A DNA stretch of 64,000 nt, taken from NCBI GenBank assembly GCA_949128115.1, contig OX421965.1, positions 55,546,012 to 55,610,011 on the forward strand, given 5' to 3'. This document shows, piece by piece, positions 56,675-64,000 of this stretch. How positions within the stretch are numbered: the stretch's first letter is position 1; the number at the start of each line of letters is the position of its first letter. The position numbers and the translations under genes are program-made. The notes below the pieces were generated by a model. That model did no database searches. It saw nothing but the letters and a program-made list of their open reading frames with translations, and had not been told where the DNA came from. Origin of the DNA: Anaspis maculata (Eukaryota; Arthropoda; Insecta; Coleoptera; Scraptiidae).

Positions 56675-56924
56675 AGCCCAATTTATAGATTGACGTAAGA
56701 TATAACGTAACAATAGCCGTAACTTTAAACGTGGCCGTGCAAACTGGCATTTCGATACTGACTGATCACAAAATATCAAGGAACCAACATGCATTCTGAT
56801 TGGTTTGCCGTAAGAGTAGGCCGCCGTAGCCGTAACGTAGAATATGAACCTGGCCCATGTCTTGCGGTGCGTTATGTTACGGCTATGGTTACGTTACGTC
56901 TTATGTCAATCTATAAATTGGGCT
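56675..56924. mobile_element. 250-bp PIF/Harbinger-type MITE, TAA target
   Basis: The ends AGCCCAATTTATAGATTGAC and GTCAATCTATAAATTGGGCT are a perfect 20-base inverted repeat, extended by GTAAGA..AACGTAAC and GCCGTAAC. TAA flanks it at 56672-56674 and 56925-56927. The 3-base TAA target suggests Harbinger, although its ends differ from the autonomous element at 41.1 kb. Confidence 0.87.
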
Positions 56925-56948
56925 TAAAGGTAAATTATTGTAACAAAG

Positions 56949-59177
56949 TTATAAATGTAATAGCGGAAAAGCAACGAAATCGTCACCACACGGCAATAAC
57001 ATAAGTTTTACGTCAATTTCGTCAACATTGTAAAACGATAAAGTGTTACTTAAGTTTCTACACCGGAAAATATTAAGTAAGGTGGATTCACAGGGAAATG
57101 TATAGAAATTTCCTTTCTCTTCGAAAACTTTACCCACAACAAAAATATCTTGATGAAATGTAACAATGTTCAACACTTTTACTATTTCGTCGTTCTTTAA
57201 TCTAACAAAACAATTGCAACTATCAATTTGTATAGTAAAATCTTTCAAGGTAACTTTTTTGTATTGTTTTTGATAATTCCCACAAGTTGGACCATTGTAA
57301 TGTTCTCGAAAGCAAGTATTTTCGAAGTCTTGTGTTCTTTCTAATTGTTGCAAACTACCTTTCTCTTCCACTCGTCGAACTACTTGTTGTAGCGGCTGTC
57401 CAGATTTACGCAAATAATCCTTAAGATGACCTAAGAAACTTTCGAACTTGAATGAACTGAAATTATCCAACATTCCGAATTTTTTCACGTCTTCCACCAA
57501 GTGTAGAAGACTGTGCACGTTATGAGAAATGAATCCTTTGTTGTAAACTTTTTTTGCTTTTTTGACAAATGAGATTAGTAATTGATTTGCGTAAGTCTGG
57601 AATTCACATGTTTTGTGGAGTCTCTTGCTGCACAGGATTGTTATGGCTGCATGCAATATTAAGAATAATTTATAATATTTTTCTGAAACGTATGGCTTAA
57701 GAAAGACAGGGACACCATAAATTAAGAAAAACTTAAATTCAGTAGCCTTGAAACGTTTGCTTTCGGAAAAACTACGGGTTTTCCGCGAAAAATCATTTGG
57801 CATAATTTTCGAAAGTTTTTCGTAAGATTCTGACAACTTGCTAATTGTTCCTGAAAGGAGCTTGTGTGGAGAACTGCCGAAAATTAGACCATATTCTTTA
57901 TGCGTCAGCATTCTTTTGGTTACGCCTAACAAGACGCAATGCATATAGTCTATCGCAACATTCTCCACCAAATCAAAATTCGGTAATTGTGTCAATATTG
58001 AATTGTCATCACCAATGTGGTGATCTGCATCTCTTTTTGAACGGAAGTCATTGTCAGTTCTTTTAATAAATGTTGTGTCTGGAAAGCAGAGTGTATTGTG
58101 GAAATGTTCGCCTTGCTGGAAACACTTGGCACACGAAGAATATCCACTGTGCCCCTTGATCTTCAAAATAAAAGATTTCGCCGGCAAATCGCAAATAACC
58201 ATTTCAAGGTTTACTTTGTGCAGCTTGTTATTGAAAGAAAAACCATTGTTTATTATTTCAGTAACTTCTGCTACAAATTCCAGAAGCAAATCGTTAGAAT
58301 CGTTGGGTTTTTGGTAACCATGGTATAACCCAACTAATAGCATGTCATTTTCAAACAGAGGAATTGATTTCAAATTACACAACACAGGCCAAAACTGCGA
58401 CGAGGAACTATTTGATAAGGGTAGCCCATCAATATTTACAGCTAGTTTTAAACATAATTCTGATTCTGGCCGAAAACCATATTTTTCAAATAATTTCTTC
58501 AACGTATAATCTAAACCAAAATAATAAAATTGACCAGGAGGCATGTCGCGAACACATGTGCTTCGTGGAGTTTTTAAGAGAGTTCTTGAATCTTTAGGAA
58601 GGTAAGACATGCCGCCGTCTTCTCTCAAAAGAGATAACAAATTGTTTAATTGGCCCTGTTCAATTCTATCATCAAGTGCCCACTTTCTTAATTTAAATTG
58701 AAAATTTTCCTCTGGTGAAATATTTTGCTTATATTCAAAAACGTTTTGTTTAGATTCATCGATCCCAACAACTGAATTAGTATCGCCATGATCATTATTA
58801 CATCCCGCAACATTCGAAGAAGAGACATCATCATCAACATCACAATTATCCACATTGTCAAGAGGAAGAAACTGTGAAGAGTCATTCGATAAGTCGCTTG
58901 ATAATGCATTATTAGATTCAACATTCAAAGAACATATATTGTCAAGAGGAAGAATAAACTGAGAAGAGTCATTCGATAAGTCGCTTGATATTGCATTATT
59001 AGATTTTTTAACGTCAGTTTTAACATTAACATTGGCATTGTTGTTAACTGACGTAGTTTTGTAATTTTGTGGGTTGCGGTTACAGATTTCGTTGGCAAAT
59101 GCGTCATTTTCAGCTATGAGAGCAAGTGTTTGCTCTATTTTTTTTTTAATTTTTCGCTGCTTCGTTCTAACGCTCAT
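56949..59177 (-). CDS. EnSpm/CACTA-type transposase, 742 aa, intact single exon
   Basis: The frame runs unbroken from ATG 59177 to a stop at 56949. The N-terminus is basic (KQRKIKKKIEQTLALIAE), followed by an acidic Ser/Asn region holding two near-identical 30-residue repeats (SSDLSNDSSQF..PLDN at about 64-80 and 93-108). The core has LAVNIDGLPLSNSSSSQFWP (Asp 250), MVICDLPAKSF (Asp 330), HSGYSSCAKCFQQGEH (343-358), VAIDYMHCVLLGVTKR (Asp 410), KATEFKFFLIYG, and FSSFKFESFLGHLKDYL (Glu 579). These match animal EnSpm-type (tnp2-like) transposases. The DDE assignment is my reading. A broken paralogue lies at 51.0-52.7 kb and a co-oriented DUF4806 gene at 53.4-56.2 kb. No terminal repeats were identified, so element borders are unknown. 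Confidence 0.88.
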   Translation of the reverse strand: MSVRTKQRKIKKKIEQTLALIAENDAFANEICNRNPQNYKTTSVNNNANVNVKTDVKKSNNAISSDLSNDSSQFILPLDNICSLNVESNNALSSDLSNDSSQFLPLDNVDNCDVDDDVSSSNVAGCNNDHGDTNSVVGIDESKQNVFEYKQNISPEENFQFKLRKWALDDRIEQGQLNNLLSLLREDGGMSYLPKDSRTLLKTPRSTCVRDMPPGQFYYFGLDYTLKKLFEKYGFRPESELCLKLAVNIDGLPLSNSSSSQFWPVLCNLKSIPLFENDMLLVGLYHGYQKPNDSNDLLLEFVAEVTEIINNGFSFNNKLHKVNLEMVICDLPAKSFILKIKGHSGYSSCAKCFQQGEHFHNTLCFPDTTFIKRTDNDFRSKRDADHHIGDDNSILTQLPNFDLVENVAIDYMHCVLLGVTKRMLTHKEYGLIFGSSPHKLLSGTISKLSESYEKLSKIMPNDFSRKTRSFSESKRFKATEFKFFLIYGVPVFLKPYVSEKYYKLFLILHAAITILCSKRLHKTCEFQTYANQLLISFVKKAKKVYNKGFISHNVHSLLHLVEDVKKFGMLDNFSSFKFESFLGHLKDYLRKSGQPLQQVVRRVEEKGSLQQLERTQDFENTCFREHYNGPTCGNYQKQYKKVTLKDFTIQIDSCNCFVRLKNDEIVKVLNIVTFHQDIFVVGKVFEEKGNFYTFPCESTLLNIFRCRNLSNTLSFYNVDEIDVKLMLLPCGDDFVAFPLLHL

Positions 59178-59954
59178 TGCATTCTACCTTGTATTATGTC
59201 TGCTACGCTTCATTTATGGACACCTCGGTCCAGAACACAGAAGTGAACTGCAACAATAACATCAAAAAATTATTATAATGTGATTTTGCCACTAGTTATT
59301 TTATTACAACAATTTTAACCAAAAGCGCATTCGAGTTACTTAGGAATTGTTATTAAAAGTTCATATTACATTTTTGAGCTATTTTCAAACATGCCTTTTG
59401 TTTTAATCAGTGTGTTCATTTCAAAAGTAACCCGCCTAAATAAGTGGAAGAATTCATCAAAAACCAACCCTCCCTTCTTGAAAGCCGTGGTTTTTAATTG
59501 ATGCCGATGATTTAAGAACAGTTAGGGGTGAAAAAGAATGAAGCATGGTTAAGGGTACCTTAACATGGGTTTTGCATTGAATAACCACACTGACCAATGA
59601 CCATTCCTGTTGAAAAATCATAAAAAAAACAGGAGTTGAAAAGAGTAGGGGGTGGTCTTTGATTGGTGATTGATTTTTACTCCTCAACATACCCCGTGAA
59701 TTTCTAAACAAAAAAACTGGATGCCCAACTGCGTTTATTGACCAGATAACATTTTGAGCAATGATTATTATTGTTTTTACGAATTCAAAGGTCATAAGTA
59801 TATCAAGAAGTTTATAGTAAAAAAAAATGTTGGTTATACAGATACAGATTTACTCAAAATAAAAGACCATCAGTGCATTTACTGCATTTACATCGATTTT
59901 AGTGACTGTGCGAAACTTTGGGAATATACCGTGTGTTTTTCGAAAGCCGCACCA
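59178..59954. other. upstream region of the transposase; no gene recognised
   Basis: The first 100 bases may be its promoter and leader. No convincing element end was found. A plus-strand ORF at 59754-60089 runs into the palindrome that follows and has no domain. Confidence 0.45.
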
Positions 59955-60655
59955 GCCTATAACTTTTTTCCTATTGCATCTTCAGTTTTGAAATTTGTGA
60001 GGTGCAGGGAACTACTTTTGCCATCTTTTGGGCATATTTTAGACCTGATTGCACTTCCGGAAGTAACCGGAAGTGACATCAACTTTTGATTTTCAAATGG
60101 GACACCCTGTATATTTTTTCATATTCGGATAGAAATTTTTCATGCTAGCACAACCATGTTTTTAAAAGTTTTTTACGGCAAAAATAAGGATTTTACAGCA
60201 GGTTGAAGTATCGACAAGTTAAACGAAATAAAATGATTTGCTCAAGGTGGCTGAGATCAAATAAAAAATTTGACGTTTGAAGCTGATGTTTGAGAACGTT
60301 TATGTCAAACAAAACAACGCCGTCCAGTTGAAGTTAAAAATGACTCCTAAAAACTAACTATTTTAGGTAGTTTTTTTCAATTTTGTTTGATTTACTCATA
60401 TTTCGAACCACTACAAAATTGTTATTTTTTGTCGTAGAAATATTTTAAAAACATGGTTGTATTCGCATGAAAAACTTCTATCTGAAAATCAAAAAATATA
60501 CAGGGTGTCCCATTTGAAAATCAAAAGTTGATGTCACTTCCGGTTACTTCCGGAAGTGAAATCAGGTCTACGATAGGTGCAAAAGATAGCCAAAGTAGTC
60601 CCCTATACCTCATAAAAATTTAAAAACTGAAATAGGAAAGAAGTTATAGGCTATA
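59955..60655. repeat. large palindrome 1 with internal ACAGGGTGTCCC motif
   Basis: The left arm (CTATAACTTTTTTCCTATTG ... GGAAGTAACCGGAAGTGACA ... GGGACACCCTGTATATTTT ... CATGCTAGCACAACCATG) is mirrored by the right arm from about 60450 to 60655 (CATGGTTGTATTCGCATG ... ATATACAGGGTGTCCCATTT ... CCGGTTACTTCCGGAAGTGA ... AAGAAGTTATAGG). The arms are about 200 bases around a 270-base centre. There is no coding content. It is related by motif to the foldback element at 34.1 kb. Confidence 0.82.
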
Positions 60656-61730
60656 TATACGCTGAATTGAGTGAACAAAAATAACCAGATTCCTGACCTC
60701 AAAATAGGTCGATTCGACTAACTTACCAAAATGCTTCCTAAGGGACCTGCAGCCCCTAAAGGTGGACCCCTGAAGATGGTTTTTATCTCGGTTTTTATTT
60801 TATAACTCAGAAACTAGTTGAGGTAATGCGATGAAATTCAGCATGTCCACTAACCTTTCTATGCCCAATAAGATGAACTACCTAGGGTTTACTACCTACG
60901 GGGGGTAGGGGAAAGTAAAAGTAGTCCCAACTTTTTTGTGCGTGACTTTTTGTCCGTTTGCATATAAAATTATGATACTTTGAAGTTGTCTGCGAAAAAA
61001 AAGGTGCTTTTGTTCAACCTCTATAGGGTGCACCGTTCTGGAGTAAAATCGATTTTGACATTTCAAAACATGCTTAAAAATGCATTTGTACGCCATTTGT
61101 TGAGTTAAATTTTTTGGATTTTTTTTTTGGGAGTAGGATACGATCAGCTTGATTTATCATTATTAAGAAGTTTATTGTTTATCTTGAATCCACAAAACAA
61201 TTTTTCTCAACGACATGGAAGGCAAAATTCGGCCCCCACAATACTTTTTAGTTAGTTATAGCATCAATGGTTATAGGGTTGACAACGATTTGTTTTGAAA
61301 TGTTATAATCAATTTTACTCGAGAACGGTGCATCCTATCGAGGTTGAACAAGAGCACCTTTTTTTCGTAGAAAACTTTAAAGTATCATAATTTCAAATGC
61401 AAATGGACAAAAAGTCATTCACAAAAAAGTTGGGACCATTTTTACTTTCCCATACCCCCCTAGGTAGTAACCCGGCGAAATCTTCAAAATGTTTTATGTT
61501 CATCTTATTGGGCATAGAAAGGTTAGTGGACATGCTGAATTTCATTGCATTACCTCAACTAGTTTCTGAGTTATTGAATAAAAACCATCTTCAGGGGTCC
61601 ACCTTTGAGGGGCTGTAGCTCCCTTATGAAGCATTTTGGTATAGAGGTAAGTTTAGTTGAATCGACCTATTTTGAGGTCAGAAATATGTGGTTAATTTTT
61701 GTGTACTCAATTCAGCGACACCCTGTATAC
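60656..61730. repeat. large palindrome 2, arms of about 450 bp
   Basis: The left arm (CGCTGAATTGAGTGAACAAA ... GACCTCAAAATAGGTCGATT ... AGGTGGACCCCTGAAGATGG ... AACCTCTATAGGGTGCACCG) recurs inverted in the right arm from about 61290 to 61725, with roughly 10-15 percent mismatch by eye. The outer right end reads GACACCCTGTATAC. Long diverged arms are typical of an aged foldback element. Confidence 0.85.
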
Positions 61731-61732
61731 TC

Positions 61733-62270
61733 ATACAGGGTGTTGGGTACTGGTCATTACAAACTTAGAGAGATGATTCCCCATCAAAAATAAGGTCGAA
61801 TGAAAATAAAACTTATGATCCTTAAATGCTTCCTTAAAAAGATACAGGGTGTTAAAGTTGACTTTTTTAAATAGTTTTTTCAACGTAACTTTTGGAACCG
61901 TTGGACCGATTTGAATCAAATTTGAATCAAAGCTTAGTGAAATAAGTCTTCATGGAACAATAATACCGCGAAACATGGAAAATTTTCAGGGGCGTAGATA
62001 ATAGAAGGGTGTCCCCGTTTTTCTCCCCTACTTTTTACTTCCCCTAAATATTTTTTCAATTGTTGATATTTTTGGATTCTACGTTCAATTTAGAAGAAAA
62101 AGTTACCCCCGCAAAATTTTGAATAGAGGCTTCGTGTTCGAGATATTTAGGTTCGAAGCTTCAAAAACATGCGCCAAAACGTAGAATTCATGATTCCAAA
62201 ATTGAGAAATTTTCTGCACATCTGAATTTTATGCAAATTTGATATTAAATAGAACTAGCACATTTTCTAA
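61733..62270. repeat. half of a foldback element (ACAGGGTGTT end)
   Basis: It starts with ATACAGGGTGTTGGGTACTG. A second ACAGGGTGTTAAAG lies at 61844, followed by TTTGAATCAAAGCTTAGTGA, AATAAGTCTTCATGGAAC and ATAATAGAAGGGTGTCCCCG. These parallel the arm at 34780-34890 of the foldback element. No matching inverted arm was seen to the right, so it is incomplete. Confidence 0.6.
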
Positions 62271-64000
62271 CTGCAATCCAAAATAATTTCCAGATGTGCC
62301 AAAAATTTAAAATTCGAAAACATGAATTTTACTAGTAGCCCAGGCATTTTAGTCGAAAAATCGTGGTAACCCGTAACAAATTCCCTCAAAGCTGAATTTC
62401 TGTATATATGTTCTATTGGACCTACGGAACAACATATCAAAATACTCGGACTTACACCCTCGTGCGTCCTTTGATTTTCATCCTCAAAGGTCAAGTTCTA
62501 AGAATTAATGAGATACCTATCTCCAAGCTGTTCCTGCAAGTGAACGGAGTATCCGATCGATATGAGATATGTTTCAAATGAACAAAAAAGATTTGTTGCT
62601 AGTGCTTAAGTGTGTGAGGGAGCCTTTGTAACTCTTCCGATTGGTTAGTTCTGCGGGAAAGGCGGCTGAGTGTTAATTTGTCGCCCGGATATTTCCGGAA
62701 AAACCATGTGAGAATTTAAAACCTCAAGCAATGTCGCACAAAGTTGAATATTGATATATAACTGGTATGATCCCTAAGCAAGAACATATCAAAATATTTG
62801 GACTTACACCTCTGTGCCTCCTACGATTTTGGGGCTTTGAATATCTAGTCAAAAAATTCACCCAGACACTTTTCTTTAAAACTGTTCCTGTGGACGAACC
62901 AATCATTTCAACAATATAAGGTGGGTCTCAAAGGAGACACGGTATATTGTTGCCTATGAAGTGGACTCCGGTAGCCATGAAACATTTCTGCTTGATAGTG
63001 GCGTGAATAGTACGCGCAAGGTGGAATTTCTCTCCTGGATCTTTGAATGAGAAACATGTAAGAATATTTTGTGATGGCCAATAAAGCTGAGCATTGTTAA
63101 TAGGTTCTTCTTCCCATCTTCGAAACAGACTCAAGTGATGAGACTGATGAGTGAACAGTTGATATTCACAGTGCTCATCCCGAAAATAATGAATTATCTA
63201 CAAAAAAAAGTGGTTTCTTCATTTAGGGACATCATTGTCTGAAGCTGTCAAAAATAAAAATTATTGACAATCCTATATTTATGTTTATCTTGGACAAAAA
63301 CAGCATCATCCGCCCACACCTATTTATATTAAAAAGTCAGAGCATCAATTTTTTATTAAAGAAGTTTTACACCTACTTTTTTTTCTGAAAATGGAATAAC
63401 GGCTACAGAAAAGATGATTTTATATTTCTATTGCCCGATAGATACAATTGCTTTTGGTATTTTCTGATAGAGAAAGAACTTCGCTTAGTATTACACACAA
63501 AAACAGTGAAACCGCTCCATCATTCATCAGTAAAAAAAAAGAACTGCAAAAATTGTATGCATTTTCAGGAGAAAATTGGGCATATAATCACTTTCACAAC
63601 AGATCAATTTTCTGATCTTGTAATGAATACAGGCACATTGTTTTCATCGTTTTCAGGTATAAAATGGTTAGGAACAATGAATTCTGTTGGAAATACTCAA
63701 TTGAGATGATTCTAACCATACGGAAACCGAAATTACAAAACGACAATTTCAGATAGAAAAAATCGTCGCTTTTTCAGTAAAACTTGTTTAATCGTGTTTC
63801 AATTCAATTTTAAACACCATATTTGATATCAGAGGCCAAGATTTAGTTAGAAACGATATCACACTTGCCGATATCAATTCGAGGTTTTTGAGAGAAAAAC
63901 AAAATAAATTTTGCCGATCTTCTTTTTTTTTCCAGGCAACCCAAACTACTTATCAACAATTCAAACGTCAAGCAAATATTGTGAAGCCTTGAGGCATCTA
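62271..64000. repeat. diverged long-period duplicates; no gene recognised
   Basis: A block with AACATATCAAAATACTCGGA and TTACACC(C/T)TCGTGCGTCCT occurs at about 62420-62480 and again at 62785-62830 (AACATATCAAAATATTTGG, ACACCTCTGTGCCTCC), about 355 bases apart. A weaker third match may lie near 63060. From 63200 on the sequence is A/T-rich with ORFs under 95 codons and no domain. Confidence 0.5.

Noticed and set aside
59754..60089. 111-codon plus-strand ORF
   Set aside because: It runs into a palindrome arm shared with the opposite strand, has no domain, and the same arm recurs inverted nearby.

Overview
This window is from a eukaryote, almost certainly an insect or other arthropod. Reconstructed introns are 58-180 bases with GT-AG borders. 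There are no bacterial operons. Nearly everything recognisable is a transposable element or a gene of a type carried by elements: BEL/Pao, gypsy, piggyBac, hAT, P-like, PIF/Harbinger, EnSpm-like, R1-, Jockey- and RTE-type non-LTR elements, tRNA-derived SINEs and foldback elements. No single-copy housekeeping gene is visible. The species cannot be fixed from the sequence; the element mix resembles TE-rich insect genomes.

Layout. 0-10 kb: SINE debris, a decayed BEL/Pao element, a decayed piggyBac, a hAT C-terminus, a 55-base minisatellite and a broken gene joining a SWIM zinc finger to a YqaJ-type nuclease. 10-20 kb: a BED finger remnant, a 593-base TA-flanked element whose sister copy lies at 38.4 kb, a 5'-truncated non-LTR insertion with a perfect 19-base target duplication that splits a small ORF, and a gypsy fragment carrying an inverted duplication. 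20-28 kb: a terminal-inverted-repeat element holding the 3' end of an R1-type retrotransposon, short palindromic elements, a SINE with a perfect target duplication, hAT and gypsy debris, and a coding remnant split by a hAT-type element with an 8-base duplication.

28.9-33.1 kb: a nested pair. A P-like element (8-base duplication GCTATATA) carries a THAP-domain mini-gene, and inside it sits an apparently intact 3.05-kb hAT element (8-base duplication TTCGTGAC) with a three-exon, 725-aa transposase. 34-41 kb: a foldback element containing a gypsy solo LTR, unclassified repeats and hAT fragments. 41.1-44.5 kb: a PIF/Harbinger element (TAA duplication) inserted into Jockey gag. Its transposase has two nonsense codons, while its second, Myb/SANT-like gene (335 aa) is open across three exons. 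45-50 kb: gypsy-like and other eroded fragments.

50-59 kb: two EnSpm-type transposases. One is broken (51.0-52.7 kb) beside 135-base tandem repeats. The other is an intact 742-aa single-exon ORF (56.9-59.2 kb). Beside it, in the same orientation, lies an intact seven-exon gene for a 386-aa DUF4806-like protein. This pair is the best candidate for a little-described two-gene mobile system. 59-64 kb: two large palindromes, a half element carrying ACAGGGTGT ends, and diverged low-complexity repeats.

Exon models were made by eye from reading frame and splice signals. Family names come from motif recognition; no database search was run.
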